From: Symsagittifera roscoffensis
Lineage: Eukaryota > Xenacoelomorpha > Acoela > Convolutidae
NCBI RefSeq assembly: GCF_963678635.1
Contig: NC_087067.1
Coordinates: forward strand, 52,008,233-52,072,232
Direction of reading: 5' to 3'
Length of the DNA stretch: 64,000 nucleotides
The notes beneath the pieces are model-generated. The model did not search any database and was not told the origin of the DNA. It saw only the letters and a program-made list of their open reading frames with translations. Below are positions 23,701 to 34,400 of the stretch, one piece after another. The position numbers and the translations under genes are program-made. Numbering within the stretch: position 1 is the first letter of the stretch; each line of letters opens with the position of its first letter.

Positions 23701-26010
23701 AATAATTGGCGTGCGTCACTGAAGAAATTTCACTCATGCAGTTTTTCCCAGTAGCGTTATCAGTAGCGCAACTTCGCCTCTGTGTATACTAATAAGACTG
23801 CTCGTATTTCAGGGCGAAGCCCTAAGTGTTCCGTCTGAATTTTGAGTTCAATTTAAAGTTGTTTGTCTGAAAATCATACGAAAAAAATCGAAAAAGTGTT
23901 TTCATTTTTTTCTTCAGTTTATCCCCTCACAGTGCCCCACGGTGTCCCACGGTGTCCCACGGTCCCCCACTGTTTGATATCAGCCAATTTCACACCGTAA
24001 ATTTTTTACCTAGCCATTTCACTTCTAAAAAATTTAAATCCACTAAAATTTAGGTCCAATTTCATAAATCAAAACCAAAAATAATGCTGTATGATCTCCT
24101 TATCTTGAGTCCTATCACACAAAAATTAATCCTGCAATTAACGCAGGCGTCATAATGAAAAACTTGGCTTATCTCAGTGACACATGCTGAAATGAGGCTT
24201 CCCAAAAACTTAAAATTCTATCGGAAAGTTTGTAAATGATTTTGAATTAGATGTTTCACTAAAATATTAGGATTAATGAAATAATTGACGTAATAATTCT
24301 GACGAATATAATATTCTGACAGTCATTTATTGCTGTACTCAAAAGATAAACAAACGCAAAAACTAAGCACAGTTTATGATTGAGTCTTCTTTGAGTTTAG
24401 AGTTTCACCTAAGAACGAGCATTTTCTTATAGTGTCCGTTCACAAGTTTCAATTCAAATTTGCGACAAAAACTTTTTAGAACCCAAATAAATTGAAAAAA
24501 ATGACGTGTTCTGTCTGTACTTTGGATCTACTTACAAAAAAAGCTTTTTGCCGAGCCGCGAAATTTTATTCCCAATGAGTGGGATTGCTAGAAAATTAAA
24601 TCATGTCGAAGGATGGCATTTCGGCATCCAATCTTAATTCAGCGGAGCCAACTCAAATATGTGAAAAGAAGTGGTAGCCTTAAAAAGACGCCTCCGTGCA
24701 AAAACTAAACTTTTTCGATGCATCAAATGACCATAATATCACAAAGAAGAAAGACACCGTATATAAAAAGAACTCAAATAAGTAGAAAAAATGACGTGTT
24801 CTGTCTGACCCCAAATAACTTGAAAAAAATGACGTGTTTTGTCTGTACTTCGGAGCTACTTACAGAAAAAGCTTTTTGCCGAGCTGCGAAATTTTATTCC
24901 CAATAAGTGGGATTGCTAGAAAATTAAATGCTGTCGAAGGATGGCATTTCGGCATCCAATCTTAATTCAGCGGAGCCAACCCAAAAATGTGAAAAGTAGT
25001 TGTAGCCTTGTAAAGACGCCTCCAAGCAAAAACTAACTTTTTTCGATGCATCAAATTATTATAAATTCACAAAGAAGAAAGCCACCAAATAAAAAGTTTC
25101 GTACCGGCTGAAAATGTCTGGAAAATTACGCAATTTTTAGTCAAAAAGTGCCATTTTTAGCCGTTTTTAGTTAATTGCCAACCTTTAATTAGCTGAAAGA
25201 TTGCTCATTTGTGGTTCGGCTCAATAACAATCCAAAATATTGTCTTTTCTATTCAAACTTTACTAGAATTGAGTAGCGCGAAGTTGTCTGGCTTTAAATT
25301 GCCAAAATTTTCTTTTTTTTTTTTTTGATTTGAGTTTTCTTTTGATTTTGGATTAAAACGGTGTGAAGTTATAGAAATAGTTTTAAAAAGGAGTGGTTTT
25401 AAATTGCTAAGACAACAAAAACTAGGGTGTGCAAATGTATGGTGTTAAGTTGTTTAAAGTTTAAAAAGGTGGAACGCCCCCTCACACGCTTATGTAGACT
25501 TCAAAGGGCTATAGGTGTCCTAAAAATAATAACTTTCCTCAACTCTATCGACCAACATTTACCTGAATTCATATTTACCTGAATTCAATTTGGAACGCAT
25601 GGCTCAAACGCGAATTATAAGAACGCAATGTATTGCGTGTTCATTATACCAAGTTGGCCAAATTAGCTATTTCGAATCCCCATAACTTGGGGCGTAAAAA
25701 TATTCCGACAAACATGCTCATTTGAAAATTCAAATGCTGATTGAATAAAAAACCACCCCAAGCATATTTGTTCCTTGTTTTCTTCAAAAGTGGGAACAAT
25801 AAGATAACTAATATCTAGAAGGATTAGGTAGTTCATTTTCTTGGTTTTATAGTATTTTATTATTTCGTCATTTTTCCAGGAAAAGGCATCCATTCGGAAA
25901 ATGGAATCCCGCAGATAAAGCCTGCTGTGCTAAACATGGCATCGCAACTGGGCTGGAATTACGAAGTGGACCCAAATAACGAAGGACGCGTCATTGTTTA
26001 CTTGGATTGA
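20755..26010 (+). CDS. Membrane-anchored Smr-domain protein (398 codons, four exons)
   Basis: Exons 20755-21117, 21772-22290, 22685-22868 and 25880-26010 join in consistent phases (0, 0, 1). Residues about 6-27 form one hydrophobic helix after WHYVIGG, followed by KKKC, suggesting a single-pass anchor with the bulk facing the cytosol. Then follow a Q/N/T/K linker (to about 121), a D/N/G/V-rich repetitive region with VDNPV- and FVDD-type units (about 131-240), SRAPLRDI as in the paralogues, and an Arg/Ser-rich stretch. Last is the Smr domain (about 318-398), with DLHGL, VITGKGIHS and a terminal RVIVYLD. Smr domains nick DNA or RNA. The target here is unknown, and the anchor would place the enzyme on a membrane surface. 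Introns 1 and 2 have GTGAGT and GTAAGT donors; intron 3 (3011 bp) starts with GC. Exon 2 is open in several frames, but paralogue alignment and phases choose this one. Confidence 0.85.
23283..23650. repeat. Dispersed repeat R2, copy 1
   Basis: Shares a colinear series of words with 26930-27300 and 31780-32032: ATTGCCATTTTGGCC, TTAACGCGCGATATA, ACGCGTAA, AATCCGTC, GGAGCGAAA, and an AAAAAATCTCAATTTAAAAA tail. There is no coding capacity. Part of the series (CGCGATATATTTCGCTC) also occurs in both arms of the palindrome at 28537-29265. Confidence 0.7.
24484..25085 (+). repeat. Direct tandem duplication, period about 328 bp
   Basis: About 24484-24755 repeats at about 24812-25085 with few differences. 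Landmarks: GACGTGTTCTGTCTG, AGCTTTTTGCCGAGC, GGATGGCATTTCGGCATCC and CTTTTTCGATGCATCAAAT occur in order in both copies. It lies wholly within intron 3 of the Smr gene. Confidence 0.88.
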
Positions 26011-26929
26011 TTCGTTTCTGTTAAACACTTCAGACCATTACCTCCAACTGCAAAAAATTCTGAGATGTTCCCTTCTATCCGTTCTTTCTTCTCACTCCTG
26101 TGAATTATGCGTAATCAAAGAAAATCAGGCGTTAATATTTAAACGAAAAAAGTAAAAGTTATAACTTATATTGAGTTCTTCTTTTTCAAAAAAGTTTGGC
26201 CTAGAAGTTCTCGAGAGGTTAATTTCCAAACAAATTGTCTAAAATTTATTTCAATTTGGTTTTAAAAAAATCACAATTTGGCCAGTCATAGAAAAAGGTG
26301 AAGTTGAAAAGATTCAAATTTTTACTTGCCGCTTTCTAATTTAACGAGAAGAATAACGTACCGCAAATGCCGTTTTCGGGTTGTTTTTGGATAATTCTGT
26401 CCAGTAAATTGCGTTTTTGCTAAAAAGAAAATAAATCAAAAAAGTCCAAGCAGACGAAAAATTACAACTGTCAATACACCTGCATAGTGTTGAATAGGTA
26501 GAGTGATGAAGTATTTAAAAAAGGTTTAAAATCCTCTAAATGAAGCATTTCATTTGCTTCGGTTTTATCCAGATAGAAAACGATAAAAAATATACTCGAA
26601 AAGTGCTGTATTTTGCGTACGGTGGCGAAATTTTATCAAACATCTGAATTGACAGATGGTTTTTTTTGTAATTGATCTATCTGTTTTTCACAAACTCTAA
26701 CTCAGTTAATTCGAAGCATTGAGAATTTATTGTCGTAGCAAAGAAGTCGTTGCCATTTTTTTTCAAGACCTCTGTATGATAGTTTTACTTAATTGCACTA
26801 ATTAAGAAGCAAATTTCCTTTTATTAGCTAAATTAGCCAACCTCACTTCCAAGAATCCCCTTAGAGTGACTTATTGTTCCGACTTTCGTAACAAAAGTAA
26901 CGGAATACTTGTGCTCGGGCTGGGTTTTT
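26011..26929. other. Downstream flank of the Smr gene, no gene seen
   Basis: AT-rich sequence with a possible polyadenylation signal AATAAA near 26427. No protein or RNA gene was recognised. Confidence 0.4.
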
Positions 26930-27300
26930 TTCTTCAGACGAAAAGATATTTTACCTGTAATCATTTTTTGTAAAGTTATGTGGGTTTAAAGATTGCCATT
27001 TTGGCCAATTTCGGACAATTAACGCGCGATATATTTCGCTCTATTAACGCGTAAGCAGAGATATAATCCGTCCTAGAAATTGTTCCAAATTAGTTAAAGG
27101 AAGCTTATTTGCCAATTTTGATTTTTTACTCGGAGCAAAATTAATCACTTTGTACTTTATGTTGCGTGTTGGGGGATGAATTTCACAAAAAATCTCAATT
27201 TAAAAAAATATATATATATTTATTTTTTTCTACATTGATTTTATTCATCGTTATTACTGCTCCATAGACCTTAAAACACAGTCGGAACATTCAAGATTCG
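26930..27300. repeat. Dispersed repeat R2, copy 2
   Basis: Same order of words as copy 1. Here the inner core reads GGACAATTAACGCGCGATAT, followed by TTTCGCTCTATTAACGCG. It ends in GCTCCATAGACCTTAAAACA, matched at 33090-33115 by GCTCCGTAAACCTTAAAAGG. Confidence 0.7.
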
Positions 27301-27904
27301 CTCTGATACGTGCAGCTTGTTTCTTATTATCGTTCGAACTTGTAAAACAAACCAAAAAAGGCCGCGCAGCTTTGAGAGAACAAATCATCCTCAAGTACAT
27401 TTAAGAAGATTCGTTCATAACATATACTTTACTAAAATCTGTTCAATTTTGTACATAAAATATTGTTGTATTCTTGATTTTGATGTTCTTATCTTTGAAA
27501 ACAAAACACTAAACTTATACTATCTCTCAATCCCTAAATGAAGCTTTTTTTGAGAAAATAGGGGTTTTGGGGCTGTGAGAAAAAACTATCAGATGATCAT
27601 CGGTGTCCCTTGCAACTAATCGCTGCTGTTTTCTTCTGCCAATGGTTCGTTAAAAGTTACGTTCGAAACTTATTAGATTCACAAAGATTCAAAAACATTG
27701 ACATAAAACTAGTGTTTTTATTTGATTGTTATTATGAAGTTCAACTTGGGAAATAACTACCTGTACCAAAAATATCTTTATTTCTGACCTGGAATACTTT
27801 ATACCTAATCTGATTTTCTTGCCAGAAATTCTTTGTGGAACGTTTAGATGAAGCAGGGATTTACTTCAAATTTTTTTTTCTCATCTTTTTTCTGATCAGA
27901 ATTA

Positions 27905-28012
27905 GCTAGAAGTAAGTCTCCGGGTAAGGCTCGAAATGCTGAACTGCCATTTTATGGGTGGATGCCCCGTGGCTGTGCTAACTGCTAGGCCACATGACCT
28001 GATAATGTAGGA
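27905..28012 (-). repeat. Possible tRNA-derived SINE fragment
   Basis: On the minus strand a box-A-like TGGCCTAGCAGTTAGCAC is followed about 40 bases later by a box-B-like TTTCGAGCC. The sequence cannot be folded by eye into a full cloverleaf with a matching acceptor stem. It may be a tRNA-derived SINE head or a decayed tRNA, and chance is not excluded. Confidence 0.35.
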
Positions 28013-28328
28013 TAGTTTTAGCAATATAATGCAAAGAAACACTTCTTATAACAAGTGTTAATTTATACTGTGTTGTTACGGCTATTGTGTATACTCAAAA
28101 CATGTTTATCTCGTTGCGGTTGAGCAGTGAACTGTTTACTGGTAACTTCTTTCAGAAACTGTTTATTTTCAAACTAAGAAAACTGTAGATCATTTCAGTT
28201 TAAAAAATACAATAAGAGTGGCTTGGTAATCTATATAACATTTTTATCTAGAAAAGCAGCCTTCGCTGGGCACAAGTGGTTATCATACAATTCCGTACGT
28301 ACAATCTAAAGAAAGTTTGCTGGTTTTA

Positions 28329-28532
28329 CAATTGCCATTAAAAAATGTCTATGAGCTATTAAAAATGAATTTTTAATGTGAATATTTTCCTTTTATTGAT
28401 ATTGATGAACTCCTTTGCTAGATTCTGTTTTTTAAAAGTTTTTGACAAAGGAGTTCATCAATATCAATAATCGGAAAATATTCACATTAAAAATTCATTT
28501 TTAATAGCTCATAGACACTTTAATGGCAATTG
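28329..28532. repeat. Palindrome P2
   Basis: Arms 28329-28417 and 28445-28532 are near-perfect inverse copies (CAATTGCCATTAAA at one end, TTTAATGGCAATTG at the other). The ~27-bp spacer begins CTAGATTCTGTTTTTTAA. A very similar spacer separates the arms of the neighbouring palindrome P3. Confidence 0.93.
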
Positions 28533-28536
28533 AAAG

Positions 28537-29265
28537 TGGACTTTATTCAAACAACATTTGAGTTTTTAACTGTACTTTTTTGTCGGAATAATTTTACGCC
28601 CGAAGTTATGCGGATTTGAAATTGCTAATTTGACCAATTTGGTATAATATACACGCGATATATTTCGCTCTTGTAACAAGCGTAAACAAAAGGTTCAAAA
28701 TTGAATTTAAGCAGCTCTTGGTCAAAAGAGCTGCGGCAAGTCATTTTTGTTCCCACTTACAAAAATATTTTCCCCATATTGAAATGTAAAATTCCTTATT
28801 ATATAGTTTCAATGAAAACCGTTGTATGACTAATTTTTTGTAAAAATTAATACAGCACCTTTTCAAAATGCAAATAATCAGATTGCTAGATTCTGTTTTT
28901 TTTTAAGTTGTTGACAACCTGATTATTTGCATTTTGAAAAGGTAGCTGTATTAATTTTTACAAAAGTTAGTCATACAATGGTTTTCATTGAAATTATATA
29001 ATAAGGAATTTTACGTTCCAATACGGGGAAAATATTTTTTAAGTGGGAACAAAAATGATTTGCCGCAGCTCTATTGACCAAGAGCTGCTTACATTCAATT
29101 TTGAACGCTTTGCTTACGCTTGTTACAAGAGCGAAATATATCGCGTGTTTATGATACCAAGTTGGTCAAATTAGCAATTTGAAATTCCCATAACTTCGGT
29201 CGTAAAATTATTCCGACAAAAAAGTTCAGTTGAAAACTCAAATGTTGTTTGAATAAAATCCACCC
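28537..29265. repeat. Palindrome P3 with ~345-bp arms
   Basis: The left arm (28537-28881) and right arm (28919-29265) are inverse copies with scattered differences. The spacer reads TTGCTAGATTCTG then a T run and GTTGTTGAC, almost the same as in P2. The right arm continues into sequence that matches the end of intron 3 and exon 4 of the Smr gene (25640-25970). Confidence 0.93.
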
Positions 29266-29402
29266 CAAGAAAAAATATTCCACGTTTTTTTTCAAAAATC
29301 GGACACATAAGAGAACTAGCATCAAATCCGGGAGGCTTAAGTGGTTCATTTTCTTGGTTTTGATGTAAAAAAACTGAATAAGTTAATTTGTCATTTTTAC
29401 AG

Positions 29403-29480
29403 GATAAGGCATCCATCCGGACAAATCCCGCAGATAAGCCTTCTATGCTAAACATGGCACGGCAATCGTGCTGGAATCTT
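29403..29480 (+). pseudogene. Dead copy of the terminal Smr exon
   Basis: After a TTTTACAG acceptor the sequence GATAAGGCATCCATCCGG matches GAAAAGGCATCCATTCGG of the functional exon at 25880. It continues through AAACATGGCACGGCAATC before diverging. TAA is the first complete codon of the expected frame, and internal bases are missing. The upstream 250 bp also match the end of intron 3, so an intron-exon block was duplicated, not a processed transcript. Confidence 0.85.
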
Positions 29481-31680
29481 GCAAGAAACTTGAAAAAAGG
29501 AGGTTTTTTTTGCAAGACACTAAAAAGTTGGAAAGTCTGGAACTGAGATGCATTCGTTCTATACTTTTTGCTTTTGCTAGTAAATTTTGCTTGAAATACG
29601 CCATTTATTTTATATTTTTGTTTGCTGTGAGTTCTTTTGTCTGAGACTTGGCAATGGGTTGTCGGTCGAAATTCAAAACAAGCCGCTTACTCTATGAAAA
29701 AACTGACAAGAAATGTTTTCCGGCGTTGGCTTTCTTCTACCACAAACGCTTATTTTCTAGTAAGATCTTGCAAATAAAAGGTTAAATTTTAAGGAGGTTA
29801 TCTTCCTGCAAGATCTTGTAAGAATCTTGCAAGACCTTTTGGAGAGAAACATCGTCTTCAGAACGATCTTGCAATATTTTTGGAATATCAAGCAAATTAA
29901 CCGGGATCGGATAGGGATCATAAACTGATATAGTCATGGGTGCTTAATGAAAGGACTTCTTCGACCTTATTTCCTTGGTTGTAGAATTGGTCATTTTTCT
30001 TAGTAGAGCCCAACTGGTCAATTCAAAATATACCCGAAAAACTTTGCATCTTGATTTCAAGCAAGTTTTCAATCTACGGATCTAGAGTTTAAGAACTCAA
30101 ATAGTTTTTTAGGGCGAGAAGTTCATTGGAATAGAGGAACAACAATAAAAATTTTATTGGGAGCAAAAGAGCGCTCAGTAGTTTTTTTTAATGAGTGATA
30201 TTGATAATACTGATCTTTTAAAAAAATTTCCTTAAAAAAAGATTTCTTTATATTCATAAGAAAAAAGTTGTAATTCATCAAAGTGGAAAAGAGTTTTTTA
30301 AGCGGAAAAAATTATCGCAGAAAAAAAACCAAAAGGAAATATTGACAATTGTTTTTAATTTCTGTTGAGCAAATCAATCAACTTTGATTCTTCTCTGTTT
30401 TTATTTTTTTGAATTATTGCAACCCTGCCCTCAATCTCTCTACCCGGTTGTTTCAATGGCTGCATCTCTCACTGGCTTCTGGGTTGTTTCACTGGCTGCA
30501 TCTAATACTGCTGATATTTGCATTCTAAATTGTTTTTTTGAGGTTTTTTCAGTATAAAATTTCTATTTACGTTTCTCATTGACTTTAGTTTTCCCTTTCC
30601 AAAGTTTTTCACCGACTTAGTTTCATGCGCTTGGAAACTTAATTATAAGCGAGTTTAGAATTAAAATTTTCATACAGTCATATAATTTTTTTATCAGGAA
30701 AAAAAATAAATGGTTCAAATTTTTCAAAATGCAGACTCAGAATTAAACAGTAGCAGTTTTAACAGACCTAATAGATCTTATCTTGTTCTTACTGAAAAAC
30801 ATTGCGGTTGAATTAATTGTAAGCACCACTTAACTTAAGATGTTCAATGATTTGCAGGGGCACTTTTAAAATCAGGCTTGCAGAAAAATATATTTGTACT
30901 CTCAGCATCTAAAGTGAGTCATATTGAATTGACGGATAAACTTTAACAGCTGATGGTGACATAATGAAACATAAACCTAGTACAAGCAAATTTGTTTTAA
31001 AATGCATTGATAATGTAACAGGAATTCACAAAAAAATTGTGGATTCCTGTAATGCGTTGCGGATCCCGCTAAATTTTTTCGGATTACACTTACAGTATAT
31101 TTTTAAGATTAAACTTATTTTATTCTTTGTTTAAGGGTTCCAGAAAATGATCCGTATTCCGCAAATACTGTAGCAAATTTGCAAACTCGCCAGTTTTTGG
31201 AGCGATATTGAGCGGTACAGTGTGTCAGCTATTTGTTTGCGTAATCGCAAACAGAAAAGATGATCAAAAAATTAGGAATGTTAAGGACTCTGCGATAAAT
31301 CTGATGTTTGACTGTTGTGGAGTTAGCTTAATACTCACAAAATGCACAGTTTGGACCTAGCAAAATTTTGTTAAACAAAAAATGAAACTTAAAAATGGAA
31401 GTCCAAATTTTTTCAGACCAGAAGCTCAAGAAATTGTGACAACCCAGAAACACTATTGCTATTGAATTGTCTTGTTTTGTCAATGCTAAATGTCTACTAA
31501 TGTCAGAATTTGTAACAACTCAAATTGAACTTTTTTTTCATTATTAGTTTCAATTATTTTGTTTATTTGGATAAGGTTTCGTAGAAAAACATTATCCAAT
31601 ATTCGAATTAATTTATGAAATACTATTTTTTTCTGGGTCTCTTTTTAAATTATCATTTTTCCGACTTGCATAAGAAAAAT
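29481..31680. other. Long stretch without recognised genes
   Basis: Contains repeated GATCTTGCAA words at 29765-29875 and a short direct repeat at 30446-30510 (GGTTGTTTCAATGGCTGCATC and GGTTGTTTCACTGGCTGCATC). Nothing else was identified. No coding signal. Confidence 0.4.
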
Positions 31681-31779
31681 AATGGATTATTTAGGCTCGT
31701 GATAGGTTTTTTTTCTTCAGACAAATTTCGACTTTTTAACTAGCCTTCTTTGAAGGAATTTTTTTTTATATCATTCAAA

Positions 31780-33150
31780 GGTATTGTTGTCCTGAGTTTG
31801 TGACAAGATATATCACCTCTGATCTTTTTTCGTAAAGTAATAGAGGTTTGATATAGGAGCTTAAATATTGCCATTTTGGCCAATTTCGGACAAATAAAGC
31901 GCAATAGGTTTTGTGCGATTAAGGCGTAAGCGGCGATTTAATCTGTCTTAATATAAATTGGTTGAAAGAAGCTTGTTTGCCATAATTGATTTGTTACAAG
32001 GAGCGAAGTCTATTTCTTTGTACTTTATATGACCGCATTCATGTTTAGGCGTAAACAGTTGGTTACAACGGATTATTATGGTGATTTTTTGTAAATTATA
32101 ATTGGTTATAATTACCAAAGTTAGGTGTTCAAAAGATTTATAAAAAATTGCAATCATAATTTTTTTCAAGATATTAGAATATTTTATAGTCGATGAATAT
32201 TGATTGCAGTTCATACAAAAAACACTTAAAATCAATTATGTTCGATTATAATCGATTATAGTTTCTTAGTTTGTTAGCTTTTTGGAACACCAAAAGTCCA
32301 ATTCAATTATATCTCATGGGTTACTATTTTTCTGTCAATAACAAAATCTCTACAAGCAAGATGTCTGGTCACAATTTGGTTCATCTGAACACAAAGTTTT
32401 ACCGCGAAAAAAAAACTTCCATAAAGATCCTTTCGTATTAGTTGAAAGGCTCCTGCGGTATGTTGAAAATAAGTTTTTCGAGTAAATCATGAAACTAAAG
32501 CGATGTGCTGATATTTTGGTGGTTGAAAGAACTTGAGATGTGCATAATGAACCAACTTTAATGAGAATTGAACAAATTAAGAAACTATAAGTTTGAAATA
32601 AGTTGGAAACTTTTAAAGCATTTCTTGAGTTTTTCACATAAGCCGACGTGTACAAAAAGCATAAAATACTGGCAATTTGGAAGCAAGATTGGAGACAAAA
32701 AGGGCAAACAAGAAGATTATAACGGATTTTTGTACAAAACGTATGAATTAGAAACTGGGATAAAAATAATCGCTTATAATCAATTATAACTGATTATAAT
32801 TGATTTAAAAAAACAGATGGATCACTGATTGATTATAATAAATTAATATGTATTACAATTGAATATAATTGGATTTCAAAAAGAGAGAGAGATTATAATC
32901 GATTATTAATTTATTAAAATCAATTTTTTCTCAATTTTTCTCATAAGACTGGTACTAAAACCATAATATAATTAACGATTGCGCTTGAAACTGGATGCGG
33001 GTGGGGTGTGGGGGATGGTTTTTACAAAAAATCTCAAATTTAAAAAAAAATCAATTTATTTTTTTGTTACACATAATTTTTATTATTGTTTTTTTTCTGC
33101 TCCGTAAACCTTAAAAGGCAGTCGCAACACTCAAGGCTTCGCCCTAAAAG
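31780..33150. repeat. Dispersed repeat R2, copy 3, split by an inserted element
   Basis: The first half (31780-32032) runs through CTTTGTACTTTATAT. The second half (33001-33150) resumes with GGTGTGGGGGATGG and AAAAAATCTCAAATT. In copy 2 the two sequences are adjacent (about 27150-27200). The intervening 32033-33000 is therefore a later insertion. Confidence 0.75.
32033..33000. mobile_element. Inverted-repeat element R4, copy 1 (nested in R2)
   Basis: Begins CCGCATTCATGTTTAGGCG and ends CGCTTGAAACTGGATGCGG, imperfect inverse copies. The interior is rich in GATTATAATCGATTATAAT-type words. An inverted relative lies at 41646-42486. No transposase is visible. The superfamily and a target duplication could not be assigned. 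Confidence 0.6.
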
Positions 33151-33582
33151 AGAAGTCTTGTTATCCTTGTTCCGTTGAAAACATATAAAAAATATCCCCA
33201 TTACGAAAGTCACGTCCAGTGACGGCTGAACAACGTGTACAGACATCGCTTGAAAAGTGATTTTTTTTAAATAGCCTCAAACTTTCAAAAAATCGCACCT
33301 TTAAAAAATTATTCGCGTTTTTTTCTGAACATGTTCACTGCTGATGTTTTTTGTCCAGTCTTTATTCGTTGAGTTCAGTAAAAATAAGAATCATTCTTTG
33401 ATAATTTCTTAATTTACAGCAAAATTCAACGCAGTTGTGTCTGATTTCTCTGCTACACTGATAAACTCTCTGTTAATTGTAGAAAACCGCTTGCTTGGCT
33501 TAAAGATAAAAACTGATATTCTGTTTCTGGTTATTCGTTTTCTCGATATTAGAACAGTGGTTTTTCTTTTTTGGTTCGAGTA

Positions 33583-33897
33583 ATGTGGGATCTCACACTA
33601 TCTTTTTTAGGCTTATTGGCATGTTTTATAGTCCGCAGGCACGTTTTCTTTTGGTTTCGTGAAGCGAAGCCTGATTTTGATTATGACGAATATTATCGTC
33701 GGAACTTAAATCGAAGTTTGCTTGAAGGTAAATCTTCGAAAAAAGTTCGGAAAAAGGAGAAAGTGCATTACACGCTGGGATCACTTTTTACTGGACGACC
33801 AAAAGTATACCTACAACCAGGCAAGGCAAACGATCTCTTTCCAGCCAATTTGTTTAGATTTTCCCAATTTCGACCATTTTTGCCGCTAAAAGGATAA
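33583..33897 (+). CDS. Small membrane-anchored ORF (104 codons), function unknown
   Basis: ATG at 33583 opens a frame to a stop at 33897. Residues about 4-25 are hydrophobic (LTLSFLGLLACFIV, then RR), so an N-terminal signal anchor is likely. An acidic/aromatic stretch (DFDYDEYY) and a basic stretch (KSSKKVRKKEK) follow. The composition is less biased than random AT-rich ORFs here. The true gene may be spliced: GAAG|GTAAAT at 33727 and CCAG|GCAAGG near 33820 both resemble donors. No family is recognised. The LTR retrotransposon at 34127 sits 230 bp downstream. Confidence 0.42.
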   Translation: MWDLTLSFLGLLACFIVRRHVFFWFREAKPDFDYDEYYRRNLNRSLLEGKSSKKVRKKEKVHYTLGSLFTGRPKVYLQPGKANDLFPANLFRFSQFRPFLPLKG

Positions 33898-34126
33898 TTA
33901 TATGATGCAAAAATTTTATTTATTTTGTCCACCGAAACTTCAACTCATTGTGATAACTCATTTTATAAGTTCATGTATTAGAATGAAATTTAGAGAATAA
34001 GTGGATTGCAAAAACTTTCCTTTTCTAATAGATAAGCAGTTCCATGACAAGATTGTCATCTATGATTAACCATCGATAGTCCCGTGAGCCACTATAAAAA
34101 CTTTTTTATTTCTCCTGCACACTAAC

Positions 34127-34400
34127 TGTCATCCGCCATGGATAGATAAAACTCCATACAAAACTTATTATGTATTTATATACCATTTATGTTTTGATAT
34201 TATATAACATTAATGTGTACTGGTCGATTGACTTTGGTACAAGGACGAGAACGGCGTCTGAAGAAAACTACGGTTCAGAGAAATATTAACTCTTACGAAA
34301 ACAAGTAATTTTAACTTATTTCTCTCACAAGCTTGATATTATCTATCCATACGGATTCAATAATCAACAGTTCGTACCTCGAGGAGTTGACGGTATGACA
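34127..34400 (+). repeat. 5' LTR
   Basis: Starts TGTCAT and ends ATGACA, so the termini are 6-bp inverted repeats of the usual TG...CA form. A probable TATA-like ATTATATAAC lies at about 34199. Confidence 0.9.

Larger units (their letters stand above)
22869..25879 (+). other. GC-AG intron 3 of the membrane-anchored Smr gene
   Basis: The donor is ACAG|GCAAAA and the acceptor TTTTTCCAG|GA. Only this GC donor restores the VITG-GKGIHS join across the most conserved motif of the domain. The intron holds one copy of a dispersed repeat (about 23283-23650), a short CCCACGGTGT triplication (23935-23965) and a tandem duplication (24484-25085). Confidence 0.8.

Noticed and set aside
27905-28012. Functional tRNA gene
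   Set aside because: A- and B-box-like words are present, but no complete cloverleaf or matching acceptor stem could be drawn. Kept only as a possible SINE fragment.
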